Assembly: GCA_024235315.1 (NCBI GenBank)
Contig: JACKMP010000005.1
Span: 1-64,000 of the forward strand
Length of the DNA stretch: 64,000 nucleotides
Source: Chromatiaceae bacterium
Lineage (GTDB): Bacteria; Pseudomonadota; Gammaproteobacteria; Chromatiales; Chromatiaceae
Direction: 5' to 3'
Positions 15,965 to 27,230 of this stretch are shown here, piece after piece. Within the stretch, counting starts at the first letter, position 1. Every line of letters begins with the position of its first letter. The notes below the pieces were generated by a model. The model saw nothing but the letters and a program-made list of their open reading frames with translations, was not told the origin of the DNA and did not search any database. A program made the translations under genes and the position numbers.

Positions 15965-17313
15965 CACCGTTCCCCCTGCTCCGGGGTCGACGTCAGCAAC
16001 CGTGAAGCCAGCAACTGGCCGGCCCGCGCACGCAGCGCCTGACTCGCCATCGTGTCGAACACCTCCTGCGCAAAGCCCTGGCACAACATCTGTTTCGCCT
16101 GATCCGCCGGGATGCCGCGCGAACGCAGATAGAACAGCATGTCGGGATCGAGCTCACCCACGGTCGTCCCATGACTGCATTTCACATCATCGGCATAGAT
16201 TTCGAGCTGCGGTTTGGTGTCCACCTCGGCCGAACGCGCCAGCATCAGGTTGCGGTTCGACAACACTGCATCGGTCTTTTGCGCATCACGTGCCACTACG
16301 ATATGGCCGTCGAACACCACACGGCCGCTGCCATCGAGGATGCCTTTGAAGGTCTCACGGCTGGTGCAGTGCGGCACCTCATGGCGCACGTCGAGGTGTA
16401 CATCGTTGAATTGCCGGTCGCGGGCCAGCATCAGGCCGTCGAGTTCGGCCGTCGCACCTTCACCGCCGAAGGTCACTCGCACGTCGTTGCGCGACCAGGC
16501 GCCCCCCAGTGCGGCCAGCGTCAGCCGATAGAGGCTGCGTGCCCCGAGGTGCACCTGCAGGTCGCTCAGGTGCTGGGCATGGGGACTCTCTTCCTGCATC
16601 CGCTGATGCAAAAGCTCGCTGTCGCTGCCCAGCGACACCTCGATCAGTGCATTCGTGAAGTAAGCCCCGTCGCCGAGGCCGCAATAGCGTTCGATGACCT
16701 CGGCACGCGCACCGTCTTCGAGCACGATCAGGTGTCGCGGGTGACAGATTCCCGGCTGCTCGAGCCCGACCGACACGTGCAGGATCTCGATCGGGCCATC
16801 CAGGTGCACCCCGGCCGCCAGGTGAATCAACGCCCCATCCGACATCAGCGCACTGTTGAGCGCCGCAAAAACATGGTTGTGCTCGGCGATTGCGTCCAGC
16901 TGCTGCCTGAGCATTGCCGGCACCTCGCCGAGCCCGCCGGCCAGACTGCTGAGGGTGACGCCGTCAGCCGACTTCGCCATCGCGCACAGACCGGACGCCA
17001 GATAACCGTTGACGAACACCAGGCGGATGCGGGGCGGATCGGTCAGCATCAGGTCATCGATGTCCGACAGTTGCAGCGCATCGAAAGGCCCCTCGACAAT
17101 CGGCTGGAACTCAGCCTGGTCGAGGAAGCCGAGTGGCGTATAGCGCCAGGCCTCCTGTTTGCGGTCAGGTCGCGCCATTGTTGCGACACCCGCCGTGCCA
17201 CGCTTTCTGGTTGCCGACTGCCAGTCAGTATCCGGCATCACACGTGCCATACGTTGCTGCCCCAGGCGCAGGATCTCCTGCACATCATGCTGTGTCTGGG
17301 TGTCGCTGCTCAT
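15964..17313 (-). CDS. sufD: Fe-S cluster assembly protein SufD
   Basis: 449 residues, beta-helix scaffold partner of SufB. The C-terminal domain is typical: EIYADDVKCSHGTTVGELDPDMLFYLRSRGIP, which carries the conserved His, followed by FAQEVFD. SufD is needed with SufB and SufC for iron acquisition and cluster building. The start overlaps sufC by 4 bases and the end overlaps sufT, showing tight coupling. Confidence 0.94.
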   Translation of the reverse strand: MSSDTQTQHDVQEILRLGQQRMARVMPDTDWQSATRKRGTAGVATMARPDRKQEAWRYTPLGFLDQAEFQPIVEGPFDALQLSDIDDLMLTDPPRIRLVFVNGYLASGLCAMAKSADGVTLSSLAGGLGEVPAMLRQQLDAIAEHNHVFAALNSALMSDGALIHLAAGVHLDGPIEILHVSVGLEQPGICHPRHLIVLEDGARAEVIERYCGLGDGAYFTNALIEVSLGSDSELLHQRMQEESPHAQHLSDLQVHLGARSLYRLTLAALGGAWSRNDVRVTFGGEGATAELDGLMLARDRQFNDVHLDVRHEVPHCTSRETFKGILDGSGRVVFDGHIVVARDAQKTDAVLSNRNLMLARSAEVDTKPQLEIYADDVKCSHGTTVGELDPDMLFYLRSRGIPADQAKQMLCQGFAQEVFDTMASQALRARAGQLLASRLLTSTPEQGER

Positions 17314-18068
17314 GCGGCCTCATCCTGGCCGGACAGCCAGCCGTAGCCCTTGGCCTCCAGCTCTTTCGCCAGCCCCTTGTCGCCGGAGCGCACGATCCTG
17401 CCGCCGGCCAGCACGTGCACGAAGTCCGGCTGGATGTAGTCCAGCAGGCGCTGGTAGTGCGTCACCAGGATGACCGAGCGATCGGGGCTGCGCAGCGCAT
17501 TGACGCCGTCAGACACCGTTTTTAGAGCGTCGATATCGAGCCCCGAGTCGGTCTCGTCGAGGATCGCGAGCCTGGGCTCGAGCAGCGCCATCTGCAATAT
17601 CTCGTTGCGCTTTTTCTCGCCGCCGGAAAAGCCGGCATTGACCGGGCGCTTGAGCAGTTCCGGCGACATCGACACCATCGCCAGTTTCTCGCGGATCAGT
17701 TTGAGGAAAGCCACCGAATCCAGCTCCGGCTCACCACGCGCCTTGCGCTGCGCGTTCAGTGCCTCTTTCAGGAAATGCGTGTTGTTGACGCCCGGCAGCT
17801 CGACCGGATACTGGAACGCCAGGAAGATGCCGCGACTGGCGCGTTCTTCAGGCGCCAGCCCGATCAGGCTCCGGCCCTCGAACAGGATCTCGCCATCGGT
17901 CACGTCGTAACCGTCGCGCCCCGCCAGGATGTGCGCCAACGTGCTCTTGCCGGAGCCGTTCGGCCCCATGATCGCGTGCACCTCGCCGGGACCGACCTGC
18001 AGGTCGAGTCCCTTGATAATCTCCTTGCCCTCGACCTGTGCTTTCAGATTCTTGATAGACAGCATCAT
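17310..18068 (-). CDS. sufC: Fe-S cluster assembly ATPase SufC
   Basis: 252 residues, ABC-type ATPase without a membrane partner. Walker A GPNGSGKST is near residue 35, the signature is FSGGEKKRNEILQMA, and Walker B LAILDETDSGLDIDAL has the SufC-specific DETDSGLD. It drives conformational change in SufBCD. Two adjacent ATG codons start the frame after GGAGAGATCAC. 31 bases separate it from sufB. Confidence 0.96.
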   Translation of the reverse strand: MMLSIKNLKAQVEGKEIIKGLDLQVGPGEVHAIMGPNGSGKSTLAHILAGRDGYDVTDGEILFEGRSLIGLAPEERASRGIFLAFQYPVELPGVNNTHFLKEALNAQRKARGEPELDSVAFLKLIREKLAMVSMSPELLKRPVNAGFSGGEKKRNEILQMALLEPRLAILDETDSGLDIDALKTVSDGVNALRSPDRSVILVTHYQRLLDYIQPDFVHVLAGGRIVRSGDKGLAKELEAKGYGWLSGQDEAA

Positions 18069-18099
18069 GTGATCTCTCCTGGCATCTCGCCTTTACAAC

Positions 18100-19545
18100 T
18101 CAACCGACCGCCCCTTCGAGGCTGATGGCCAGCAGCTTTTGCGCTTCGACGGCAAACTCCATCGGCAGTTCATTGAAGATCTCTTTGCAGAAACCGTTCA
18201 CGATCAGTGACACGGCATCCTCCTCGGACAGCCCACGGCTGCGGCAGTAAAACAGCTGGTCGTCACCGATCTTCGATGTGGTCGCCTCGTGTTCGACCTT
18301 GGCGGTCGGGTTCTTCACCTCGATGTAGGGAAAGGTGTGGGCCGCACAGCGGTCTCCGATCAGCAGCGAATCACACTGCGTATGATTGCGCGCGTTCTCC
18401 GCCCGCTGTGCCATGCGCACCAGACCGCGGTAGGCCTGCTGGCCGTCGCCGGCCGAGATGCCCTTCGACACGATGGTGCTGCGCGTATTGCGCCCGAGGT
18501 GAATCATCTTGGTGCCGGTGTCTGCCTGCTGGTGACCCTTGGTCACCGCGACCGAATAGAATTCCCCGACCGAATCGTCACCGCGCAGCAGGCAGCTCGG
18601 ATACTTCCAGGTGATGGCAGACCCGGTCTCGACCTGGGTCCAGGAGATCTTCGAGCGTGCACCGCGACAGTCCCCGCGTTTGGTCACGAAGTTGTAGATT
18701 CCGCCCTTGCCCTGCGCATCGCCCGGATACCAGTTCTGTACCGTCGAATACTTGATCTGCGCGTCCTGCATCGCGACCAGCTCGACGACTGCGGCGTGCA
18801 GCTGGTTCTCATCGCGCTGCGGCGCCGTGCACCCCTCCAGGTAGCTGACGTGGCTGCCCTCCTCGGCGACGATCAGGGTACGCTCGAACTGCCCGGTGTT
18901 CTGCGCGTTGATGCGAAAATACGTCGACAGTTCCATCGGGCAACGCACACCCCTGGGGATGTACACGAAGGTGCCATCGGTGAATACCGCGGCATTGAGT
19001 GCGGCATAGAAATTGTCCGTGTGCGGCACCACTGAACCCAGGTACTCGCGCAACAGCTCGGGGTGCTCACGCGCCGCCTCCGAGATCGAGCAGAAGATCA
19101 CCCCGGCGTCCGCCAGGTTCTTGCGGAAGGTGGTGGCCACCGAGACACTGTCGAACACCGCGTCGACGGCCACGCCCGACAGCGCCTTCTGCTCCTCCAG
19201 TGGGATGCCGAGTTTCTCGTAGGTCCGCAGCAACTCCGGATCGACCTGGTCCAGGCTCTCCAGCACCGGTTTCTTCGTCGGCGCCGCGAAATACGAGATC
19301 GCCTGGAAGTCGATCTGCGGATAGTGCACCGATGACCATACCGGCGGCGTCATCCCCAGCCAGTGCCGAAACGCCTTCAGGCGATATTCGAGCACCCACT
19401 CGGGTTCCTGTTTACGCTGCGAGATGAAGCGGATGACATCTTCGTCGAGGCCCGGCGGTATGACGTCGGTCTCGATATCGGTCACGAAACCGTGTTCGTA
19501 ACCGCGTTCGACCAGTGCATCCACCTGTTTTGATGTCGAGCTCAT
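18100..19545 (-). CDS. sufB: Fe-S cluster assembly scaffold SufB
   Basis: 481 residues, the main scaffold on which clusters form. Recognisable segments are QKALSGVAVDAVFDSVSVATT, PRGVRCPMELSTYFRIN, and the C-terminal EHEATTSKIGDDQLFYCRSRGLSEEDA, with the conserved cysteine that receives sulfur. It is the first suf gene here. No Rrf2-type regulator (IscR or SufR) lies next to it, unlike in many suf operons. Confidence 0.96.
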   Translation of the reverse strand: MSSTSKQVDALVERGYEHGFVTDIETDVIPPGLDEDVIRFISQRKQEPEWVLEYRLKAFRHWLGMTPPVWSSVHYPQIDFQAISYFAAPTKKPVLESLDQVDPELLRTYEKLGIPLEEQKALSGVAVDAVFDSVSVATTFRKNLADAGVIFCSISEAAREHPELLREYLGSVVPHTDNFYAALNAAVFTDGTFVYIPRGVRCPMELSTYFRINAQNTGQFERTLIVAEEGSHVSYLEGCTAPQRDENQLHAAVVELVAMQDAQIKYSTVQNWYPGDAQGKGGIYNFVTKRGDCRGARSKISWTQVETGSAITWKYPSCLLRGDDSVGEFYSVAVTKGHQQADTGTKMIHLGRNTRSTIVSKGISAGDGQQAYRGLVRMAQRAENARNHTQCDSLLIGDRCAAHTFPYIEVKNPTAKVEHEATTSKIGDDQLFYCRSRGLSEEDAVSLIVNGFCKEIFNELPMEFAVEAQKLLAISLEGAVG

Positions 19546-19769
19546 AATCTGTCTAATTTCCTAGCTATTTGCTCAGGTATTGTGGGCGCACGACAGCGGA
19601 ATTCAATACGCCAAACGTAAGGTTTAACGAATTATTTCTGATCAGGGACGCAGCGGAGAATCATTCGCATCTGGCAACCGTCCAAGATAGCGTACACAGC
19701 CCCCTGCCAGCCGCCATCTCGCCCCCCCCGGGTGGCGGCGTACACTTGCATCGACAGTACACTTCACGC
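19546..19769. other. Divergent intergenic region between sufB and the ABC exporter
   Basis: These 224 bases should contain the suf promoter (leftward) and the exporter promoter (rightward). The part next to sufB is AT-rich. I looked for an IscR-type site and did not find a convincing one. The run CCCCCCCCGGG near 19725 is low-complexity. Confidence 0.4.
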
Positions 19770-20488
<719 letters not shown>

Positions 20489-20492
<4 letters not shown>

Positions 20493-22999
20493 TCCGCCAC
20501 TTCGTCTCTCCACTGCTGTTGCGCGCCGGCCTGCGCCACCACACACGGCACCGCTGGCAGGCGGCGCTGATGCTGGCCGGTGTGATGATGGGCGTCGCCG
20601 TGGTGGTAGCCGTTGATCTCGCCAATGCCGCGGCCAGTGCTTCGTTCGCGCGCTCGGCCAGTCAGTTGCGCGGTGCCGCCACGCACCGGCTGATAGGGAC
20701 TCAGGGATACCTGCCGCAGACCCTGTACACAGCACTGCTCACGACACCCGGGCATCCGCCAATGGCACCTGTGATCAGCACCCGTGTACGCGTCGAAGGG
20801 ATGCAGGAAAGGTTTCGGCTGGTTGGCATCGACCTGTTTGCCGAGCGTTCCATGCACCGCGACACGGGCAGCACAATCAGCGGCTTCGACCGGCTGCGGA
20901 CCTGGCTGACACGGCCGGGCGTTGTGGTACTCAGCACCTCTGCGGCCGATCACCTCGGCGTGACGATCGGCGATGTCCTGAAGGTCGACCATCAGGGCCG
21001 GCCCGCTGCGCTCGAGATCCTCGACGTCGATGACGACGACTCGCTCGCCAGTCGTGACCTGCTGGTGGCCGACATCGCCACTGCGCAGGCCCTGAGCGCG
21101 ATGCACGGAGACATCAGCCACATCGATCTCATACTCGACACCGAGGCAGAGGCATGGCTGAAAGAACGCCTGCCCGGCTGGGCCCGACTGCTCAGCGTGG
21201 ACGAGCAGACCCAGGGCATCGTCGGACTGTCCGCAGCGTTTGAACTGAACCTGACCGCGATGAGCCTGCTCGCGCTGCTGGTCGGTGCATTTCTGATCTT
21301 CAATGCGTTGAGCCTGTCGATCGTGCAGCGCCGCAACCTGCTGGGACGCCTGCGTGCACTCGGCGTCACTGACACCCAGATCCATCGCCTGATCCTCGCC
21401 GAGGCCGTCGCGCTGGGCATCGTCGGCACGCTGCTCGGCAGCGTGCTGGGCATCGCACTCGGTCAGGGCCTGACCACGCTGGTGGCCGCCACCGTCAGCG
21501 AGCTGTACTACGACGTGCCCGCAGACGCTCTGCAGCTGAACGCCTGGTCGCTGGCCAAGGGCGCCCTGCTCGGCCTCGGCGGCACAGTGCTGGCGGCCTG
21601 GTTCCCGGCAGCACAGGCTGCGCGCACACCGCCGCTCACCACGCTTTCGCGCGCCGCGCTGGAGCAATCGATCCGGCAAAGGCTGCCGCGCCTCGCCATC
21701 GCCGGGGGCATATTGATGGCCGCCGGCCTGCTGCTGGCGTTCGAGTTTCCGGGCGGCGTGCTCGCCGGGTTCGCCGGGCTTTTCGTGATGCTGCTGGGTG
21801 CCGCCCTGCTGACCCCGCTGGCGCTGCGGCTGCTGCACCGGGCGCTCGACCGCCTCCCGCTGGGCGGCATCCGGCGTATGGCCGTGCGCGACCTCGATCG
21901 CCATCTGTCGCGTCTGGGCACCGCGGCCGCCGCCCTGATGGTGGCCCTGAGCGCCGGCGTCGGTGTTGCGGTAATGGTCGAGAGCATGCGAGGTGCCGTC
22001 AGCGGGTGGCTGGGCGACCTGCTCAGCGCCGATCTGTACATCGCCTCGGAGGCCTTCGCTGACGGCGCCACGTTGCCACGGTCTATCGTCACCCAGGCAA
22101 CACGGCTGGCGCCGGTGAGCGCGGCAAGCCTCTATCGCAACCGGTCGCTATACAGCGACAACCGGCGCATCACACTGGTCGCCGCAGACCTGGCGCCGCA
22201 GTCCCGCACGGGCTTCCGATTCGTCGCACAAACGGATGGCGATGTATGGCAACGCTTCGACCGCGGCGAGCTGCTGATCTCGGAACCCTTCGCACACCGC
22301 CTGCAACTGCGGGCCGGTGAATCGCTGCGCCTGCCGACGCCCGCAGGAGATGTCGAATTTCCGGTGGCCGCGGTTTTTCGTGACTATGCGAGCGAGCACG
22401 GGCGCGTGTTCATTGCACGGCCACATTACCGGGACCACTGGTCTGACACCGCGGTGAATACCGTGGCGCTGTTCTCTGACCGGAACGCAGCCGTGCTGCT
22501 GCAGGCCGCCCGTGTGCAGTTCGCCGCCGAAGACGGCCTGGTCTTCACCGCCGCACGGGCGATCCACGACGAGTCGATGGCCGTGTTCGATCGCACCTTC
22601 CGCATCACCGAGGCGCTGCGGCTGCTGTCGCTACTGGTCGCCTTCGCCGGCATATTGAGCGCCTTGATGGCAGTGCAGCTCGAACGCCGGAAGGAATTCG
22701 CGGTGCTGCGCGCGCTGGGTCTGACCCGGTGGCAGCTGAGTCGGTTGATTGTCGTGGAGTCGGTGCTCATCGGCCTGCTCGCCGCGCTGGTCGCGATCCC
22801 TGTCGGGCTGCTGATGGCATGGGTGCTGACCGCCGCCATCCAGTTGCGGGCGTTCGGCTGGAGCATGCCGTTTCTGATCAGCGCCTCACCTCTTTGGTCG
22901 GCCCTGGTGCTCGGTGCCGGTGCTGCCTTCCTGGCTGCGCTCTACCCCGCCTGGCGCGCCAGCGTGGACGACCCGGCGCCGCAGTTGCGCGAGGCCTGA
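20489..22999 (+). CDS. FtsX-like ABC transporter permease
   Basis: 836 residues with the layout of a long MacB/FtsX-type permease: an N-terminal helix, a large periplasmic domain, and two FtsX blocks. The first membrane block is about residues 255-350 (LTAMSLLALLVGAFLIFNALS) and the second is near the end (LLSLLVAFAGILSALMAVQLERRKEFAVLRALGLT). Such permeases use ATP to move lipids, lipoproteins or peptides from the periplasmic side, not through the membrane. The start is a GTG overlapping the ATPase stop. The substrate is unknown. Confidence 0.9.
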
Positions 23000-23001
23000 G
23001 C

Positions 23002-24120
23002 ATGTGGCGTCTCTGCCTGATGCTGATTGTGATGCTCGCGGCCTGTGAGCAGCCCACCCCGCCCGCCCGACAGGCCGCCCAGGCAACAGTGCAGATCGGC
23101 CAGCGCATGGGGGCCGAGCCCGATCCCGGTTTTGCGCGCGCCACTGTACCGCGGCCTTTCGAGTTCCCTGCCGATCACGGCGCACACCCCGCATACGCGA
23201 CCGAGTGGTGGTACTTCACCGGCAACCTGCACAGTGACGATGGTGCGCGTTTCGGTTACCAGCTCACGCTGTTCCGTATCGGTCTCACGCCAGACCCCGC
23301 AGCTGATGACTCGGACTGGCGCACCGGCCAGATCTACATGGGCCACCTGGCGGTCAGCGACCTCGAACGGCGTCTACACCACAGCCGCGAGCGCTTCAGC
23401 CGTGCCGCCGTCGGCCTGGCGGGCGCGCAAAGTGATCCGCTACGGGTGTGGCTGGGACCATGGTCGATCGAAGGTGAACCGGGCGACCCGTTTCCCGTCC
23501 GCCTCGATGCAGCCGACAGCGACATGGCGATTGCGCTGACCCTCGAACGCGGCAACCGACCGTTGGTGTTGCAGGGCGAGCGGGGACTGTCGCGCAAGGG
23601 GGACTCGCCCGGCAACGCCTCGTACTACTACTCCTATACACGGCTGCCGACGCGAGGCGAGATCCGCATCGAGAACCGGCAATATCGCGTCAGCGGCAAC
23701 TCCTGGTTCGACCGTGAATGGTCGAGCTCGGCGCTGGCCACGGATCAGGCAGGCTGGGACTGGTTCGCGCTGCAGCTCGACGATGGTCGTGACCTGATGT
23801 TCTACCGGTTGCGCGGCAAAGACGGCGCGGCGCAACGGTTCAGCAGCGGGGTGCTCGTCGATACGGACGGCACGACACACACTTTGTCACTGGACAGCGT
23901 ACAGGCGGTGCCGATGCGCACCTGGCAAGATGAAGATGGCGTCGCCTACCCGGTCGCATGGCACCTCTCAATCCCGCAGCACGCCCTGGACCTGAACATC
24001 GAGGCTGCGTTCGACGAGCAGGCGATGCGCCACACGGTTCACTACTGGGAGGGTGCCGTGGTGGTCTCCGGCAGTCACAGCGGTGTCGGCTATCTCGAAC
24101 TGAGCGGCTATGTGGAATGA
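23002..24120 (+). CDS. AttH/CrtC-family lipocalin-like lipoprotein
   Basis: 372 residues. A lipoprotein signal with the lipobox MLAAC puts the modified cysteine at residue 15. The mature protein has the hallmark HPAYATEWWYFTGNL and FGYQLTLFRIGL of the AttH/carotenoid 1,2-hydratase-like fold, and later SGNSWFDREWSSSALATDQAGWDWFALQL. In this genetic setting, two bases after an ABC/FtsX pair, it is probably the ligand-handling part of the exporter and not a carotenoid enzyme; that is inference. Confidence 0.88.
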   Translation: MWRLCLMLIVMLAACEQPTPPARQAAQATVQIGQRMGAEPDPGFARATVPRPFEFPADHGAHPAYATEWWYFTGNLHSDDGARFGYQLTLFRIGLTPDPAADDSDWRTGQIYMGHLAVSDLERRLHHSRERFSRAAVGLAGAQSDPLRVWLGPWSIEGEPGDPFPVRLDAADSDMAIALTLERGNRPLVLQGERGLSRKGDSPGNASYYYSYTRLPTRGEIRIENRQYRVSGNSWFDREWSSSALATDQAGWDWFALQLDDGRDLMFYRLRGKDGAAQRFSSGVLVDTDGTTHTLSLDSVQAVPMRTWQDEDGVAYPVAWHLSIPQHALDLNIEAAFDEQAMRHTVHYWEGAVVVSGSHSGVGYLELSGYVE

Positions 24121-24180
24121 ATACCCCGGGAGAACGAAAATGTCCGGCACCCCTTCGCCAAAGGTGTTGTATCGACCCAT

Positions 24181-25731
24181 CTACCGCACCAGCCGCTGTC
24201 GCAATACCGCAACCGGCGGATCACTTTCCGGTCGCACCCGGATGGCGTAGCCGAGCTCTGCGTCCGACAGCGGTTCACGCACGACCAGCTGACGTTCCAG
24301 GACCGCGAGATCGGCATCCGAGACGTTGCCCGCCTCCTGCCTGCGCATCAGGATGCGTTGCCTCAGCACCTCGACCGGGGCATCACAATCAAGGATCACG
24401 AATGGCACTCCCAGTTCCGCCGCGAGCTCGCTGAACGGCGCACGCTGCGCGGCCAGCAGAAAGGTCGCATCGACGACCGCGACATAACCGGCATCGACCA
24501 CGCTGCGTGCGAGTTCGGCAAGGCGCGCATAAGTGCGCCGGGTCAGGTCGGGCGAATAGCCACCCAGCGCCGTCGCGTCCTCGCCCGGATCCACGCCCAG
24601 CAGACGCTTGCGCTCGACATCCGAACGCAGACACAGCGCCGGCAGCGGCCCGGTCAGTGCCGCGCCCTGGAAGCTCTTGCCGCTGCCGGAAAGGCCGTAA
24701 GTGATGATCAGGGCACCGCGCCGTGCCGCCGTGAGTCGTTCGGCCAACACGAGGTAACTGGCCAGCTCGATCTCGACCAGCTGGCGCTCCTGCGCCGGCA
24801 GGTCCTGTTGCTGGCGGATGGCCGCGATCTTGGCCCGCACCATCGCCCGATACACCTCGTAGAACCGCAGCACCGCAAGCCCTTCGTAGTCTCCCGTGAT
24901 CTGCAGGTAGCGATCCAGGAAACAGTAAGCCAGGGCGGCACGCCCACCGTGATGCAGGTCCATCGTCAGGAAGGCGACGTCGTTTTGCGTATCGATCCAA
25001 CGCAGGCCGGGACTGAACTCGATGGCATCGAATACCACCGGCTCACCGTCGATCAGGGCGACATTGCCCAGGTGCAGATCGCCATGGCATTCGCGTACAT
25101 GGCCCGTGGCCTTGCGTCGACACAGGGTGTCGAGCAGGTCCGCATACCGCTCCAGTGTCCAGGCCCGCAGTCCATTCAGCGATGGATGCCCGTCGCCGGT
25201 CAGTCCGGTGATCTGATCGAAGTTGTCCTGCATCGGCGCCAGCGCGGTTTCCGGACCGCCATAAGGCGCGGTGTCGGGACTCACCGCCGCGCCGGCATGA
25301 AACCCGGCGACGCGTCGCGCCAGACGCGCGATCAGCGAGGGGGTCAACTCCGCCGCCAGATTGGAGAGGATGGCGTCCGGATCGAAGCGCCGCATTACCA
25401 CAGCCCAGTCGATCACCGGACCTCCACCGTCGACCCGAGGCGCATCGACGGAACCGGTGAGCGGCAGCGCATCCAGGTAGATGTCAGGTGCCAGACGCCG
25501 GTTCAGGCGCAGTTCCTCACGACAGGCCTGTTCGCGCGCCTGCAGGCTGACGAAGTCGAGAAAGCCCAGATCGAGAGGCTTTTTGATCTTGTAGGCAAGG
25601 TTGCCGGCGAGAATGACACTGGAGATGTGCGTGTCGATCCGCCTACGGTCGCCACCGCCCTGCGGCCAGCGGGCCGTGTCCATCAGCGCCCTGATCAGGG
25701 CTTCATGCTGTTCGGGTGTCTCGATGGCCAC
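24181..25731 (-). CDS. Fusion of a phosphotransferase-like domain and a P-loop kinase
   Basis: 516 residues in two parts. The first half (to about 330) is an aminoglycoside/choline-kinase-like domain: ECHGDLHLGNVALIDGEPVVFDAIEF is the catalytic loop and metal site. The second half has a P-loop YGLSGSGKSFQGAAL and a DATFLLAAQR segment, as in gluconate- or zeta-toxin-type kinases. The pairing is a known but uncharacterised bacterial architecture. I start it at the GTG at 25731, which has AAGGA 7 bases upstream; ATG at 25776 is an alternative without a site. Substrate unknown. Confidence 0.83.
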   Translation of the reverse strand: MAIETPEQHEALIRALMDTARWPQGGGDRRRIDTHISSVILAGNLAYKIKKPLDLGFLDFVSLQAREQACREELRLNRRLAPDIYLDALPLTGSVDAPRVDGGGPVIDWAVVMRRFDPDAILSNLAAELTPSLIARLARRVAGFHAGAAVSPDTAPYGGPETALAPMQDNFDQITGLTGDGHPSLNGLRAWTLERYADLLDTLCRRKATGHVRECHGDLHLGNVALIDGEPVVFDAIEFSPGLRWIDTQNDVAFLTMDLHHGGRAALAYCFLDRYLQITGDYEGLAVLRFYEVYRAMVRAKIAAIRQQQDLPAQERQLVEIELASYLVLAERLTAARRGALIITYGLSGSGKSFQGAALTGPLPALCLRSDVERKRLLGVDPGEDATALGGYSPDLTRRTYARLAELARSVVDAGYVAVVDATFLLAAQRAPFSELAAELGVPFVILDCDAPVEVLRQRILMRRQEAGNVSDADLAVLERQLVVREPLSDAELGYAIRVRPESDPPVAVLRQRLVR

Positions 25732-25935
25732 CGGTTTTTCCTTGCAGCTTGCACGGGCGCCGTCATCGACCGGCATCGATCGGCAACATACCACCCATTT
25801 GCGTCAATTGTTGGTCTATGCAGCGCCGGGCCATGCCTGTTATCCGCTTCTGTCCACGGCAGACCATTGCGATCACGCATTGTCAATCGACAGCGGCACT
25901 GCATAAACTGTCAAAAAAACGGAACCCTGTTTGAC

Positions 25936-26652
25936 ATGATGCAGATCGCGCTTGACGGCAAGCTGCCGCGTTCATCCGATTTCGACCAGATCGGCAAACT
26001 GTTACCACTCGACAATGCCCGCCTGCTGGAGCTGGGCTGTGGCGCGGCGTTCACGACGCGCCGTCTTGCCGAGTCCTTCCCACTGCGCGAGATCGTCGCG
26101 ATGGAGGTGGACCGTATCCAGCACGAGAAAAACCTGCTGATCCCGGATCTGCCCAATGTGAGTTTCGTGTACGGCGGCGCCCAGGCGATCGCCCTGCCGG
26201 ATGCATCGGTCGATGCCGTCATCATGCTCAAGTCGCTGCACCACGTTCCCGTCGATGACATGGACGCCGCGTTTCGCGAGATCGCGCGCGTACTGCGGCC
26301 CGGTGGACTGGCGTACATTTCCGAGCCGGTCTATGCCGGTGACTTCAACGATATCCTGCGCCTGTTCAACGACGAGAAAACGGTCCGTGAAGCTGCGTTT
26401 GCGGCCACCGTGCGTGCGGTGGAGTCCGGCCTGTTCGAGTTGCAGCAGGAGGTCCATTTCTTCAACACGACGCGATTCGAGGGCTTCGAGGAATTCGAGC
26501 GCCGCATCATCGGCGCCACCCATTCCGAGTTCGACATCGACGATGCCCTGTACGAGACAGTGAAGCAGCGGTTTCTGCCACATGTCGACGATGACGGCAT
26601 CGCTGAGTTTCTCACCCCGTTGCGGGTAGACCTGTTGCGCAAACCCGGTTGA
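25936..26652 (+). CDS. Class I SAM-dependent methyltransferase
   Basis: 238 residues. Motif I is LLELGCGAAFTTRRLAESF, and the fold continues with FVYGGAQAIALPDASVDAVIMLKSLHHV, then ARVLRPGGLAYISEPVY. This is a methyltransferase-11 type protein with a substrate that cannot be named. Two ATG codons are adjacent at the start. It is divergent from the phosphotransferase/kinase fusion and convergent with two lipoprotein genes. Confidence 0.87.
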   Translation: MMQIALDGKLPRSSDFDQIGKLLPLDNARLLELGCGAAFTTRRLAESFPLREIVAMEVDRIQHEKNLLIPDLPNVSFVYGGAQAIALPDASVDAVIMLKSLHHVPVDDMDAAFREIARVLRPGGLAYISEPVYAGDFNDILRLFNDEKTVREAAFAATVRAVESGLFELQQEVHFFNTTRFEGFEEFERRIIGATHSEFDIDDALYETVKQRFLPHVDDDGIAEFLTPLRVDLLRKPG

Positions 26653-26696
26653 ACAACGCGCAATCACGTTGTGAGCGCCCGCCTGTGCGGGTGCCG

Positions 26697-27230
26697 TCAA
26701 CGCAATTCGTGTGTTTCAGGCGCTGCAGCGTCCGTACCATTTGGCGCATCGATCTTCAGGCAAGGCGGCGACCGGCCGCCGCCGGAACCCAGACCAACGA
26801 TGCCCTCCCAGCATTCTCGATCGACGAAATCAGCGTCGGTCATCAGGCCCTGCGGATCGAAGCTGATCACCAGGCGGCGGTATTCCATTTTTTCGCCACC
26901 CGCGCCTGCGGCACCACCTCCCGCGAACAGCACGAACACGACCCCGCCTCTTCCATAGACCGAACCGTACGCAAACCACGCGTCATCCGGGCCAATGCCG
27001 TCCGGCTCACCGAGCAGCAACAGCACATCCGCACGCGTGGTGACGCCCTTCTTCAACTGTTTGCTGACCCCGATGTCGAGGTTTTCCCGCGACGCACCGC
27101 TATAACCCGAGGGCAGCGGCACCGGGCAGGCGGACAACACAAGGGCCAGCAACAGCACTGCTCCGCGCCCATATGCGCCGGGAATCCAGCGATGTCGCGT
27201 CTCAGGGCGCCTTGACCTGGACCAAGGCAT
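26697..27230 (-). CDS. Small SmpA/OmlA-like lipoprotein
   Basis: About 177 residues from the ATG at 27230 (an ATG at 27254 is also possible). The lipobox is LVLSAC. After it comes a BamE/SmpA-type segment, LDIGVSKQLKKGVTTRADVLLLLGEPD, then a glycine-rich stretch (GRGGVVFVLFAGGGAAGAGGEKMEY). The first codons overlap the end of the preceding lipoprotein gene, which has a similar GxTTR-LGEP motif. The two are probably diverged duplicates translated together. Function unknown. Confidence 0.72.
   Translation of the reverse strand: MPWSRSRRPETRHRWIPGAYGRGAVLLLALVLSACPVPLPSGYSGASRENLDIGVSKQLKKGVTTRADVLLLLGEPDGIGPDDAWFAYGSVYGRGGVVFVLFAGGGAAGAGGEKMEYRRLVISFDPQGLMTDADFVDRECWEGIVGLGSGGGRSPPCLKIDAPNGTDAAAPETHELR

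Noticed and set aside
16171..17346. Rightward open frame of 391 codons
   Set aside because: Antisense to sufD, which is clear by homology.
19546..19600. IscR-type site upstream of sufB
   Set aside because: The AT-rich stretch resembles part of a type 2 site but the required spaced CC and GG pairs are missing.
24358..25935. Rightward open frame leading into the methyltransferase
   Set aside because: The upstream part is antisense to the kinase fusion gene; only the part from 25936 has methyltransferase motifs.
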